A DNA stretch of 64,000 nt from Takifugu bimaculatus (GCA_004026145.2 CP034989.1:5297562-5361561), one strand, 5' to 3'; shown: positions 45,600 through 57,704, numbered from the stretch's first letter. Numbers and translations are program-made. Notes: generated from the letters alone by a model not told the origin.

Positions 45600-46310
45600 A
45601 ACAAACAGACAGGCGCAGGGAAGCAACCCTTTCGCTCGACCGCGAGAACCCCAACGTCGAACTAGAGAGTCTGGGGGCAAGCGAAAAGCCCACCCCCGCT
45701 CTCCGTCTCTCACCCTGAGCAACTCCAGCGTAGAAGTGTCCAACCCCCTCAAGGACTTGGGTTCCTGAGCCGACGCTATGTGGAGGTGAGTCCGAACATA
45801 TCTAGTCGGTAACGCTCAACCTCCCCCACGAGCTCCAGCTCTTTCCCCGCCAGAGAGGTGACGTTCCATGTTCCAAAGCCAATTTCCATAACCATGGATC
45901 GGACCGCCAAGGCCCCCGCCTTGGTCCGCCGCCGAATCCACACTGCACCGGACCCTTCATGCTCCTCCTGCAGGTGGTGGGTCCACGGAAGTGGGAGTGT
46001 CCACATAGCTGGTTTGGCCACCAGGCGCTCGCCATCGAGCCCCAGCCCCAGGCCTGGCTCCAGGGTGGGGCCCCGGTAACCCTCCGGCTGGGTACGCGGC
46101 TTCTCTTTTAGATGTTCCATGATAGGTCTTGAACCACTCTTTGTCTGGCCCTTCACCTAGGACCAATCTGCCTTGGGAGACCCTACCAGGGGCAAACTGC
46201 CCCAGACAGCTAGCTCCCAGGCTCATTAGGGTACGCAAACTCCTCCACCACGATAAGGTGATGGTTCACGGAGGAGTACAAGGAAAGGTAAAAGGATATT
46301 TCACATTTTA
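45600..46310 (-). pseudogene. RTE-type LINE 5' region and start of endonuclease
   Basis: On the minus strand the frame ending at 46156 carries L-E-P-G-L-G-L-G-L-D-G-E-R-L and P-A-M-W-T-L-P-L-P-W-T-H, then M-E-I-G-F-G-T-W-N-V-T-S-L followed by E-V-E-R-Y-R-L-D. This is the N-terminal APE endonuclease of fish RTE-like LINEs (the T-W-N-V-T-S-L start is characteristic). From about 45775 leftwards it decays through frameshifts. The LINE keeps its 5' part and lacks its 3' part, the reverse of normal truncation, so later rearrangement is likely. Confidence 0.75.
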
Positions 46311-46400
46311 CGTCTGAGAAATCATGAAAGTCAGCACTTGGCTCATAAAGCGCAAGCTCTAAATGAACATCTCCAAGGTGTAGAGAAATGCTTCATGAAC

Positions 46401-46500
46401 NNNNNNNNNNNNNNNNNNNNNNNNNNNNNNNNNNNNNNNNNNNNNNNNNNNNNNNNNNNNNNNNNNNNNNNNNNNNNNNNNNNNNNNNNNNNNNNNNNNN
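46401..46500. other. Assembly gap of exactly 100 N
   Basis: A round-number run of N marks an unsized scaffold join. The duplicated block restarts at the first base after it. Confidence 0.99.
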
Positions 46501-47629
46501 AAATTATAATCCATTCATACCATAAGCACTAATTTATTAGTTATGCTCACTAATTATGGATCCAAAGCGAAGGGGGTTTATTATAAAGAGCAGATTGGAT
46601 AAAAGCAGAGCTGTGGAGATGAGATTTTAGTGATAGCGCTGAGAGGATTAATCTAAACGGATGAGACTATGGACTTGGATTTGAATGTGACAGTCTCTGG
46701 TAAATTGATTCACTGTGGGAATATAGGAGTTTAGGGAAGGGGGTGTTTGCAAAGGGATTTCTTTGCAGCAGAGCTATAAGTGAACTTGAGCATGACTGCA
46801 AATATGCAAAACTAAAGTCTGTCCAGGTTTAGAATGAAACAACCACACTGCATTTGCCTGTGATGCAAAAGACATATTTCAATGTCAGGTGAGAAAGATA
46901 AATCCTGATGCACAGTTGCTGACTTGCATGTAGTCTGGGTAAAACAGTCTGCAGTAAAGAAAAATAAAACCTTCCTAGCTTTCTGTGACCTTGAAAATCC
47001 ACAGTGCATCATACATACTGGGTCGAACATTTCATTTCTTTTTATTCACAACATGCTTTCATCGTTAATTAGCTGGCAGTGAAAATAATTAAAGACCTCC
47101 TTCCAGTTCTAATGAGAGAGTCTGAGGAATAAAAAAAGAAGCTGATGGCCACACATTCTAACATCAATCCAATTATCCAGGGGCCCTTGTCAAATTCGTC
47201 CCAGTGTGAGCAGAGAAAACATTTTGTGCCCACGTGGACAGCAACTGCTATGCAGCATCACCTGCCAAGTCCTCTAGGTTCGCCATGGGTCCCCTCACAG
47301 CCGACAAGCTTCGATGGCACTGGGAACGAGGATGCTATTAGATTTGATCAGTATGCGCACTGTGTTAGAGGGATTTCTGTCCAAAGCACAGAGCAGTGCA
47401 GTGCAACAGAATCTGAATCTACAAACGAAATCATGCCCCGAATTTAAATATACTCCTGTGATACACACCCACACACACTCCACGGCACGATTCTCTATGA
47501 ATAATCACGAATACAAACGGACCCACGTGGTAAGAAAATCTGCCCTGCTGGGTATATTCATGCCTCAAAATGTTAATGATTAACCCCTGAAATCCCCATG
47601 AAGTTATATTTTTGACTCTTTTGTAATAT
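46501..47629. other. No gene recognised (copy 2 of duplicated block)
   Basis: Counterpart of 31035-32159 with a few substitutions and a 2-bp indel. Confidence 0.5.
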
Positions 47630-48048
47630 TAACTCTAAGGACCTTAACCCTTCTGGAACATTACATCTGAATGTTCCAGAAGGGTTAGGGCTGTGATACT
47701 CAAATATCTGTTTCCGAGCTTTCAGAGATGGGTGTGAAGGGTGATGGCTGGTGTCAGTGGACAGAGGAGTCTGGGATGAGGAGTATAGGTTGTGGAGATT
47801 TGGGCGATAACATGAAGCAAGAGCATGGAACGTTTTGTAGGTGAACCAAAGGAGCTGCTGGAATTGACTCGAATGTAGTGGATGTAGAGGAGGGTTGGGG
47901 TTGGTGTGATGCCTTAGTGCCGCTGAGAACTCTAGATGCATAATTCATTCTTGAATTATCTAAGGCTTTGCTGGGAACCCCAGACAGGATAAGATTGCAG
48001 TAATCCAGGTGGGAGGTTATGAAGGCATGAAAGAGGATTCCAAACATT
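47630..48048 (-). pseudogene. LINE ORF2 C-terminal remnant (copy 2)
   Basis: Counterpart of 32160-32590, with the same H-L-D-Y-C-N and P-S-K-A-L motifs and the hairpin at 47645-47687. It lacks the CCGGTA insertion seen in copy 1. Confidence 0.65.
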
Positions 48049-48465
48049 GGGCCAGATTCACGAAGCGTTCTTACGAACAAATTTGTTCTTAAGTCCCACT
48101 TACGAACAGTTGACGAAGATTGTGGCATTCACCAATTTCTTCTTATCCTGGATTTATTCGTAGGTAAGAACAAATCCTACGAACACTCAGGAGTACTCTT
48201 GCGCACATTTCAGTGCCAACATGTTGGTATGGTTGTGTTTTCTTCTCTTGTGCAGTTCAATAAAATTCAATATTACAATGATAATTCTGTCATATTTATT
48301 TATTTATTTGTTTATTTCCTATTTTTGGTGATTTACGGAGAATTTTAAAATTACGTAAATGTGCCAATGACTTAACATTAATCAACCAAATTGGAAACCA
48401 TGCCATCAAGTAACCCCCCCACCCTATTTATATGTGGCACTTCTCCATCCAAGGCCTGCAAAACA

Positions 48466-49600
48466 ATGGCATATTTATTGCTGCTGCAAGATATTGCTGA
48501 TCGGGCCCTAAGGAGAGAACGGATGTTTCGCGATCATATAGATCTTTTTGCAGAGAGTGATGAATTCCTCTTAAGACGCTTCAGGCTCCCACGACCGGTC
48601 CTGATTGATCTCTGCAACCAGTTGGAGCCAGCACTTCGGAGCCACACACTTCGGTCCAACCCTGTGCCCCCGCATGTGCAGGTACTGTCGGTCCTCGGCT
48701 TTTTGGCTACAGGGACATTTCAACGAGTGCTGGGAGACAGGGTGGGCATATCACAGCCATCAATTAGCCGCGCTCTCCCTCGTGTTTTGGATGGAATACA
48801 TCAACTGGCCACACAATATATTAAGTTTCCGTATACACCAGAATATCAGGTCACAGTCAAAAGAGGATTCCATAACATCGCTGGCCTTCCGAACACCATT
48901 GGTGCAATAGACTGCACCCATGTAAGCATCAAGGCACCCTCTCCAGACCGCTTCCCATACCTCAACCGCAAGCAGCACCATTCCATAAACGTCCAACTCA
49001 TCTGCGACGCCAACAACCACCTACTAAACGTGGTCTCCAGGTTCCCAGGAGGAGCACACGACTCCTTTATTTTTCAAAACAGCTCCGTGGGAACACACCT
49101 AGAACAAGGAGCAGCTGGTGACGCATGGCTCATTGGTAAGTATCTTTTATGATAATTTCTCTCAACTGTCTTTATTTGATTTTATCAGGGGATCGAGGTT
49201 ATGCCCTGGCTCCCTGGTTGTTGACACCACTGACCAACCCTCAGACGCCACAGGAAATGTTATACAATCAGATGCATGCGCGCAGTCGCTGCACAATTGA
49301 ACGCACCATTGGCATTTTAAAGGGGCGCTGGATGTGTTTGGACACAGCAGGTGGCAAATTGCTGTACAAACCGGAGAGGGTAATTATTTGTTTTTGTTAT
49401 AAAGTCTTATATTACATTTATTCATCTAATTTATGACTCTCCCTCACCATTACAGGTCTGTAGGATAATCATGGCCTGCACAACATCGCTATGAAGCGTG
49501 GTGTCCCTCTTCCCCCTCAGCCACAACCCCGTGAGGATGTGCGTCCTGACCCAATGATGGGCCAGACTGCGGGCACGCGGTTCACGTTCGAGCGCAATTA
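48466..49600 (+). pseudogene. HARBI1-like PIF/Harbinger transposase, three exons, frameshift in the last
   Basis: DDE nuclease that excises and inserts the element. Exon 1: ATG at 48466 (M-A-Y-L-L-L-L-Q-D-I; an in-frame ATG at 48391 is also possible) to 49135. Intron 49136-49188 is GT...AG. Exon 2 is 49189-49379. Intron 49380-49455 is GT...AG. Exon 3 starts at 49456. An HTH-like region (V-G-I-S-Q-P-S-I-S-R-A-L) precedes the catalytic domain. Catalytic candidates are Asp in A-I-D-C-T-H (48910-48912), Asp in G-G-A-H-D-S (49060-49062), Asp in G-D-R-G-Y, and Glu in T-I-E-R-T-I-G (49299-49301). Exon 3 has lost several bases after I-I-M-A-C and stops at 49492-49494, giving about 299 residues against roughly 345 for intact relatives. 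All acidic catalytic residues precede the break. Confidence 0.88.
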
Positions 49601-49715
49601 ATTGCCCGTTTGTGAATAAAATGCATCATTGTCACAATTTCAGTCTAACAGTCTTGATTCACTTGAAACAAAAAAAAAAAAAAAAAAGACCGGTTTCAGA
49701 GCACAGCTTTTGCGT

Positions 49716-49971
49716 TTATTTCTTTACATTGTCGTTGATTTCTTTAAGCGTGTTGGCTATAGTCATCAGGGTGGAGGCTATTTTATCAAGCGTGTTTGCC
49801 ATCCTTTGTTGATTGTTCAACAGGTCTTCAGAAATCAAGCGTGGCGAGGCAAGGGACCGAGGACGCGTGTTGCTGCAGGAGGGGTCCGTCTGTCCTTCCA
49901 CAGGTTGGCTCTGTGGGACTTGAATAAATAGGCAAATAAGTCAAGCCATGGCTGCGACCCTCAGTCCAATA

Positions 49972-50029
<58 letters not shown>

Positions 50030-50651
50030 CTAAATTCCTCCGGTACTACAACTTTTAAATAAAGCTATTATTCCAGAAAATAAATAACCTTCCGATTCCT
50101 CTGGTGCAGATGATGCACAGGGAGGGGGTGACAGTGTTGCCTCGGGGCCCAGGTCTGTATCCAAACACTCAGCCGATGGTACACCTAAAGAGGTGGGGAA
50201 ATTAAACAACCAATTAAAATAAATAACATTACAATTACAGTATAAGATTTGCCCCATATAGCCTACCTGAGAGTGCCGTCTCTCCGATGATGGCCCTGAG
50301 GCGCTGGTCAAACTCGGACAGGCTTTTGATGTGTGATGTTCCTCCTCCAGTCTGTTGCGTCTCCCGTCGGAATTTAGCTATGTTTTTTTTGGTTTCACAT
50401 TTAAGGTCAAACCATTTTTTTTTCACCTCCGCTACTGAGCGTCCTTCTCCTGACACTGCGTCCACTGCACTTGTGATTTCCGCCCATATTTCCTTTTTAT
50501 TAATGCCGGTATAACCAGCACTAACACTACTGAATAGAAGCGATTTTCTCCGGGTGATTTCCTGCAGCAGTACCTCCACCTCTGTACTACTAAAGTTTTT
50601 TTTTCTCCTCACCTGCTGTGCTCCATCTGACTTCTTTTTCGCTTTCGGCAT
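49716..50651 (-). CDS. Harbinger Myb/SANT-like DNA-binding protein, three exons, intact
   Basis: Second protein of PIF/Harbinger elements; related host proteins (NAIF1 type) bind the transposase and bring it to the nucleus and the element ends. Exon 1 is 50651-50267 (start M-P-K-A-K-K-K-S), exon 2 is 50184-50089 and exon 3 is 49918-49716. All introns are GT...AG and phases agree: 385+96+203 = 684 bases, 227 codons plus stop. Exon 1 encodes a trihelix/SANT-like domain (F-S-S-T-E-V-E-V-L-L-Q-E-I, then I-W-A-E-I, then V-K-K-K-W-F-D-L-K). Exon 2 is Pro/Ser-rich. Exon 3 ends in a predicted coiled coil (A-N-T-L-D-K-I-A-S-T-L). No stop or frameshift is seen. It lies tail to tail with the transposase. 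Confidence 0.88.
49975..50028. repeat. (CA)n microsatellite in intron 2 of the Myb-like gene
   Basis: About 27 CA units between the exon 3 acceptor and the exon 2 donor (minus strand), where it lengthens the intron. Confidence 0.96.
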
Positions 50652-51158
50652 TTTGCTGCTTTTGGCTCTGTCTACAGGGGCCTGCTGCAGTTCCTTTTAT
50701 GGGCATTGGTGGGCGGTGATTTATGCTAATCATATGTTAATTAGACTCACCTGGCACGCGCTTTCAATTTACGAACAGATGGCATTCATCAATCTAAGAA
50801 CACAGCTGCGAACAATTCTGGGGCTTACGAACGCGTTGATGAATCCGACGTAGGGTTTTCTTAAAAAACTTCTTAAGGACAACTTAAGAAAGAATCTAAG
50901 AAGATTCGTAAGAACATATTGGTGAATCTGGCCCATTGTATCAAAGATTTATAAAATATATCTCTTGGATGCTTCTGAACACGTCATCAGTAATGTACCC
51001 TGCCGTCAAAGGGTGCTTCAGCAACATACACCCACCTTCAGGTGAACCAGTCATGGATTTTTAGACCCATCTCGTGTTCAGGTGGCATTAAGGACTCCCC
51101 ATGGATCACCTCTTCTGGTCCAGAGTGATCTAGAAGCTTTCTCCACTTACACAGCAAT

Positions 51159-52233
51159 GGGCCAGATTCACGAAACGTTCTTACGAACAAATTTGTTCTT
51201 AAGTCCCACTTACGAACAGTTGACGAAGATTGTGGCATTCACCAATTTCTTCTTATCCTGGATTTATTCGTAGGTAAGAACAAATCCTACGAACACTCAG
51301 GAGTACTCTTGCGCACATTTCAGTGCCGACATGTTGGCATGGTTGTGTTTTCTTCTCTTGTGCAGTTCAATAAAATTCAATATTACAATGATAATTCTGT
51401 CATATTTATTTATTTATTTATTTATTTGTTTGTTTATTTGTTTATTTCCTATTTTTGGTGATTTACAGAGAATTTTAAAATTACGTAAATGTGCCAATGA
51501 CTTAACATTAATCAACCAAATTGGAAACCATGCCAAAACTGTCTTTTTATTTGATTTTATCTTGATTTATTTTATTAGGGGATCGAGGATATGCCCACCA
51601 CTGACCAACCCTCAGACTCCACAGGAAATTTTATTCAATCAGATGCATGCGCGCAGTCGCTCCACCATTGAACGCACCATCGGCATGTTAAAGGGGCGCT
51701 GGATGTGTTTGAACACAGAGCCACAACCCCGTGAGGATGTGCGTCCTGACGCAATGATGGGGCCAGACTGCAGGCACGCGGTTCACGTTCGAGCGCGATT
51801 AATTGCCCGTTTGTGAATAAAATGCATTATTGTCACAATCCGAGCACAGCTTTTACACGTTTATTTTTTTTACATTCTTATTTTTTTTACATTCTCGTTG
51901 ATTTCTTTAAGCGCGTTGGCTATAGTCATCAGGGTTGATTGTTCAACACGGCGTCAGAAATCAGGCTGGATTAGGCATCGCTCTGTCTACAGGGTCCTGC
52001 TGCAGTTCCTTTTATGGGCATTAGTGGGCGGTGACTTATGCTAATCATATGTTAATTAGACTCACCTGGCACGCGCTTTCAATTTAGGAACAGATGGCAT
52101 TCATCAATCTAAGAACACAGCTGCGAACAATTCTGGGGCTTACGAACGCGTTGATGAATCCGACGTAGGGTTTTCTTAAGAAACTTCTTAAGAACAACTT
52201 AAGAAAGAATCTAAGAAGATTCTTAAGAACATA
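51159..52233 (+). mobile_element. PIF/Harbinger non-autonomous copy, right terminus inverted
   Basis: The left end is GGGCCAGATTCAC. Transposase exon 1 is deleted. Intron 1 end, exon 2 and exon 3 remnants follow at 51578-51816, with exon 2 and 3 sequence fused after L-N-T-E and an open end R-A-R-L-I-A-R-L. The partner gene is reduced to a short trace near 51900-51960. The right end stops 16 bases short, and those 16 bases occur next in inverted orientation as the start of the following copy. Confidence 0.8.
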
Positions 52234-52306
52234 GGGCCAGATTCACCAATATGTTCTTAAGAATCTTCTTAGATTCTTTCTTAAGTTGTTCTTAAGAAGT
52301 TTCTTA
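52177..52306. repeat. Perfect 57-bp palindrome arms with 16-bp spacer at the Harbinger junction
   Basis: 52177-52233 and 52250-52306 are exact reverse complements. The spacer GGGCCAGATTCACCAA (52234-52249) is the inverted form of the element's terminal 16 bases. Both arms are Harbinger right-end sequence. Confidence 0.93.
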
Positions 52307-53171
52307 AACCAAATTGGAAACCATGCCAAAACTGTCTTTTTATTTGATTTTATCTTGATTTATTTTATTAGGGGATCGAGGATATGCCCTGGCTCCCTGG
52401 TTGTTGACACCACTGACCAACCCTCAGACTCCACAGGAAATTTTATTCAATCAGATGCATGCGCGCAGTCGCTCCACCATTGAACGCACCATCGGCATTT
52501 TAAAGGGGCGCTGGATGTGTTTGGACACAGAGCCACAACCCCGTGAGGATGTGCGTCCTGACGCAATGATGGGGCCAGACTGCAGGCACGCAGTTCATGT
52601 TCGAGCGCGATTAATTGCCCGTTTGTGAATAAAATGCATTATTGTCACAATTTCAGTCTAACAGTCTTGATTCACTTAAAAAAGGAAAAAAAAGAGAGAC
52701 CGGTTTGCGAGCACAGCTTTTACACGTTTATTTTTTTTACATTCTTCTTTTTTTACATTCTCGTTGATTTCTTTAAGCGTGTTGGCTATAGTCATCAGGG
52801 TTGAGGCAATTTTATCAAGCGTGTTAGCCATCCTTTCTTGATTGTTCAAAAATCAGAAATCAGGCGTGGAGAGGCAAGCTTTGGGCATTTGGCTGCTTTT
52901 TACTCTGTCTACAGGGCCCTGCTGCAGTTCCTTTTATGGGCATTAGTGGGCGGTGAATTATGCTAATCGTATGTTAATTAGACTCACCTGGCACGCGCTT
53001 TCAATTTACGAACAGATGGCATTCCTCAATCTAAGAACACAGCTGCGAACAATTCTGGGGCTTACGAACGCGTTGATGAATCCGACGTAGGGTTTTCTTA
53101 AGAAACTTCTTAAGAACAACTTAAGAAAGAATCTAAGAAGATTCTTAAGAACATATTGGTGAATCCGGCCC
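52234..53171 (+). mobile_element. PIF/Harbinger non-autonomous copy with two right-type ends
   Basis: The start (GGGCCAGATTCACCAATATG) is an inverted right end instead of the usual left end, running to 52306. It then jumps to the transposase start region (ATTGGAAACCATGCC), the end of intron 1 and exon 2 from 52371, fused to exon 3 remnants (P-Q-P-R-E-D-V-R-P-D, ending R-L-I-A-R-L at 52628). The normal right end closes at 53171 with GTGAATCCGGCCC. Flanking bases (ATA left, TAT right) do not form a normal 3-bp target duplication. Confidence 0.8.
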
Positions 53172-53214
53172 TATGTTATTTCTTGTGTAGTTTTTCTGCT
53201 CCCCCACCTGTATT

Positions 53215-53590
53215 CATCTACAGGTATCGCCACCTTCATAGCTGTATGCTGACCTGCTGACCTACTGACCTCCGACCCCGCTGACCCACCCAACCCAACT
53301 CTACCGGCAGCTTATTTTAATGAATATAATGTATTTCTATTATCTCTGCCTATTTTCTCCTCTACCTGTCCTCCCCCCTCTCCTCTCTCTTTACCCAGCC
53401 GACCATCAGCAGGAGGGTCCCCCTACGTGAGCCTGGTCCTGCTCAAGGTTTCTTCCTGTTAAAGGGGAGTTTTTCCTTGCTACTGTTGCTTGTTGGGGGT
53501 CAGGCCCTGGGATTCTGTAAAGTGCCTAGAAACAATTTTGATTGTAAAAGATGCTATATAAATAAAAATCTATTGAATTGATTGATGAAG
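53215..53590 (+). mobile_element. L2/Maui-type LINE 3' UTR
   Basis: ACAGGTATCGCCACC, ACCGGCAGCTTATTTTAA, a TCTCC-rich patch, CCTGGTCCTGCTCAAGG, GGGAGTTTTTCCTTGC and CTATATAAATAAAAATCTATTG ending near 53585 closely match 23985-24128. No coding remains. Present only in copy 2. Confidence 0.8.
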
Positions 53591-54180
53591 GAGAGTGATG
53601 CCAGTAGAGCATACAAGATCCAATGTTTCCCCTTAGCATTAAGTTGGGCCATGAACATGTGTGCTGTTAAAGCAAGTCAGTAAGAGGAAAAAATCATCGT
53701 TGTGGGTGCTGCTGGAGGGGGTCCCTGTACATCTTGAAATCAGGAAGAGGATCATGGATGGAGTGAGCATTTTGCAGAAATACTAAACCTGTGTTGGGTG
53801 TTGCTAATATGCAGAGGGGCAAGGAAGAGTGATGATGTCAGCAGGTCAGAGTGGTCTCAGACATCTGGGTATTTTGTGTGAATTGTTGTGATAATGTCCT
53901 GTTCAGGCTTTCAGGAAAGGAATCTGCAGCATATCTGCAGGAGAAACCTACAGAGAAATGTAACAAATTCATAAATAGGCAACGCATTTTTTTTTTACGA
54001 AAGCTTAACTGTATTTAGATGAGAGGAAGAGAGATTTTTCTGAGGATGGGGATATAAACCAATCAATATTATCATTAGATCATCATTAGATGGCCAGACT
54101 GCATGCCAGAAATTCCAGTCAAACTCCTTAAAATGTTGGACTTTGTATTACTATTGTGAATCATTTGTGTTTTTCCGATC
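53591..54180. other. No gene recognised (copy 2 only)
   Basis: About 590 bp with no match in copy 1. No repeat was recognised; it ends at the ATTG junction at 54181. Confidence 0.5.
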
Positions 54181-54183
54181 ATT

Positions 54184-54904
54184 GATACTTACAATGATAC
54201 TTAATAAACTAAGTTTCCTTTTTTCAGTATACTCAGAACCATTTGGTTAAACCCTCATTTGTCAGAGAAATGATGGTCCAGCAGTGAGGGATGAGAGACA
54301 AAGACCCAGGCTTCAGAAGTGATGGAATACTGTAGATAGAGCACAAGCGTTGGTACTGGATCACTTACTGCCAGATTCACAAATGTCAGCGCAGATGAAT
54401 TTAGCCGGTTTTCCTTCTATGTTCTGTAATCACAAGTGCAGACTATTTAAAATGATAGTTAAATTCAGATTTAAATTCAACACTTACAGTAAAGCATTTA
54501 TTAGCAATAACGCTGTCGTGCCTAAAATTTGATAGTTTCCGACGCTGAATTAGCTAAGTGAAATCAAACAATTACATAAGATAGTTTTGTTTGATTAAAA
54601 GCTACAGGGATATTTTTCACACAGTTCATTCCTTTCCATGTAATCCTTAATTAAGATGTATAACCCAGGTCAATAGTTTAATTGTTTTTATTGACTTGCT
54701 TTTCACACAGTGTGAACACCTTCCGAAGAGGGCGCCTCAGCGTTGAAGAAAGGCAAAGCAAGGTACCGACCACCCACATGCCTACATTGGGCCCTGGATG
54801 AGCTGGTGACTCATTCAGTGGAGTACCCTGCCTTCACCCATATGTAGCTGGGATCAGTTCCAATATAGTGGTCAAGAAAACAACAACAAACAATATAGCG
54901 ATAT
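54184..54904. other. Copy 2 of 33475-34162
   Basis: Same unique-looking sequence and dispersed repeat fragment (54727-54842) as copy 1, plus about 31 extra bases after TTTCCGAC near 54542. Confidence 0.7.
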
Positions 54905-55270
54905 TATATGACAGCACTGGGCAGCTCCTTCAGTGAGCGGCTGCTCCACCCTCGCTGTGTGAAGGAGAGATATCGCAGATCTTTCCTGCCGGCTGCTGTC
55001 AGACTGCACAATAAACATAACACCCGCTAACACAATCTGAATATTATATATTCTGATATGTATATTGTATTCACCCTCTGTACTATGTACAGGTACACAG
55101 ACGCCGAGTATCCATTTATCTGGATTATTGTAAATATACATCCTCTTTGTTTATTCCAAATCCTGTTCTATTTGATTTTATCTTATTTTTCTCTGAGTGC
55201 TCTTGTTGCTGTTGTTGCACTGTAAATTTCCCCGTGTGGGACAATAAAGGATCTGAATCTGAATCTGAAT
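54905..55270 (+). mobile_element. LINE 3' end with (TCTGAA)n tail (copy 2)
   Basis: Counterpart of 34163-34529. ORF2 end 54917-55030 is again open, with the same tail. Confidence 0.8.
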
Positions 55271-57696
55271 ATTAGTGAATATGTTCATATTAATGCTATA
55301 ATATATCACAGTCTTCATCATCTGTTTACATTATGTCAAGGTCACTCCTTTAAATACAAAAAAAAAATCAATAAGATAAGACAAATTTTCCTTTATTCAT
55401 ATTTCCAGGTGCAAATATAAAATAAGAAAATGCAAGGTTTTCCCACTGCATGAAGTACAAGCCCTGGTAACCTGTGTTATAAATAACCATGGCTACCATA
55501 CACTTAGAATTCAAGCCTCATCCCTGACAGCAGGCATAATCTGCCATTGGATCAAATAAAAGAAAGCCTGGACATGCATCAGCATGTTGAGAACTACCTA
55601 AAATAACTGAAACCATATTTGACAGATAGAATTGAGGTTTGTGCTAACATGCTAACACATATGCTAATGTGTGCAAACCAGAGGGTTTCCAATATTTGTG
55701 TTCAACCTGCAGTGAAGGCAGTTATTTAAAAGGCATTATCAAGTCATATAGCTCTATATGTTGGTGTGAATATCTTTGGTTTATTACTTGTACAAATGAC
55801 AAATTAGGGTCATTAAAACTGCAGCAGATCAACCAGCTGAATCTTTTCTTTAATACTCTCCTACCCTATTTTGATATCTTGCCTACTCAATTAGATGCCC
55901 TTCCTTTCTGTAATTAAACTCTGACTGGAAGTTTTACTCTGGGATCAGTTTCTGTTTCTAGTTATTTATAATCCTTGATTGTATCGGAGAGGAAAGGATG
56001 GTTTAGCCCTGTAAAAACTGCAGAGTAGACAAGAGCTGCTGTTCTATTGACCTTCAGCACTTGTGAATAAAAGCCATATTGCGCAGTTTAAACAACGGCG
56101 GCCATTGTTTGATGCCTTTGCCCCAAGAGAAACTCTAATGTCTACACAAATTTAGGAATCAAAAAGCCTATTGGAGAACCACAAAGGGTAAATGGAGTGA
56201 TGGCAGCTATTGGCAGATGTGTCCTGAACCCTAACCCAAAATCATGACAAAATAGGGACAGAATTCTTTTAAAGCTAGCAAAGCTAGCCCCAAAAAACCC
56301 TTGAACTTAATAAGAATTCCATGGATTATTACATATGCTGAACATAAACCTGCATGTTGCATTTATAGGTTTCTTCTGTGTATTTCCACAAAATAAGCAA
56401 ATAATGGGCCCGTAGGCATTTGAAGGAACTGCTGAATACTTCCCATTTAAACACTGAGTTCCTTTGTTGTGACTGGCCTGAACAATAAATGTACAGTAAG
56501 TCAAATATATGATGAGACTGGGTGATGTATCAGTGATCTGGGATCTCAGAAAATCAATCCTAGCATTGAAAGCTATTACATGGGACCAAAGTAAAATCAC
56601 CAAATATTATTGCTTATATTTAGTTCTTGTCATGTTCGTCTGATCTTTTTGGTTATTTTTTTATTTTTTTATTTCAAAGTTGCTCAGTGTGATAAAAATG
56701 GGCCAAAACCTGACTGATACCTGAGCTCTGCTTGTGATGGAGTCAGGCAGATGTATTGGTGGGAATTCATCTCATAAATTAGCACCTCGCAGTCTTGAAA
56801 CCTGAGTTTCTCAACATGTTAAATCGGTGCCACACAAACAAACATGTTACTTATCTCCATAATTATTAAGACTTTTTGAAAATTCATCCAGTAAATTCAC
56901 GATGGAAGGATGAACAAGGATTCTTCCCTTTAAATTTGGTCACCATTTCATTTTCAATGTGCGGCTGGTGAGCGCCCGTTTCAGCGCATCATAAATGCAC
57001 TTACACACTTCCAGCACCATCTGTTGCTGTCACATCATTCTCTGAAGACGCCCTTTGACCCTGAGCAGGAAATACAGCTTCCCCTCACCCCCACCTCTTT
57101 TCCTGGGGGAAAGAATAACTCCCACCTTCTCCTTGCAGTCATCCCCAAACCTGCCTCAGGGCAGTAACCACGTCCTCATAAGTCACCATCTCACCTGTAA
57201 TTTTGCCACAGTCAAAATTGTTCTTTTATTGCTGCTCTGATTCTGATAAGAAATGAATGTGGGCGATAAAGCAACTGCTGGCCTTCATACTTCCTGATCG
57301 ATCAAAAGGAACATTTGATGACTGATGGGGTGATTCAGTGTGTGCTTTCATTATGGCCGTGTAGTGCCATCAGCACTTCCTTTTATATGTCATCCTGCAA
57401 ATTTTTGGGACAGTTGTCTCATGAAAAAGGTTTTGTGCTGTCGTCTCGTTCTTCACGGTCACACCTGACACATCGGTCTTCTGCGTGCTCTGCTGTGTGG
57501 GCCAGTGTTTGGCTTGGATTTCACTTCTTTAGTTGCCTCATCTGAAGCTTGTGACTAAAGTTAGACCTACAGTGAAGACAGTGGTCGGCATCAAAGCAGA
57601 CTTCCATTTATAAACAGCTGCCTTCTGTCTTCAGAAATTCATATTCTGGTTTTACTACCTAACTTCAACTTCACTTGGGGAGGGGGGGTCACAGTG
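55271..57696. other. No gene recognised (copy 2 of 34530-36954)
   Basis: Nearly identical to copy 1, at a constant offset of 20742 over most of its length. Confidence 0.5.
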
Positions 57697-57704
57697 GTGT
57701 AGCG

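Larger units (their letters stand above)
48049..50934 (+). mobile_element. PIF/Harbinger transposon, 2886 bp, near-complete
   Basis: Ends GGGCCAGATTCAC and GTGAATCTGGCCC, with ATT at 48046-48048 and 50935-50937. It contains both genes expected of an autonomous Harbinger: a HARBI1-like DDE transposase (plus strand, 48466-49600) and a Myb/SANT-like protein (minus strand, 49716-50651), placed tail to tail. A (CA)n tract lies in the second intron of the latter. Transposase exon 3 is broken, so this copy is probably not autonomous, though it could supply the partner protein. Confidence 0.92.

Noticed and set aside
45332..45718. Gly/Pro/Glu-rich 128-codon protein (plus) and a 144-codon minus frame
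   Set aside because: Opened by the 28-bp minisatellite; only the minus-strand end (45120-45382) reflects real L2 leader sequence.
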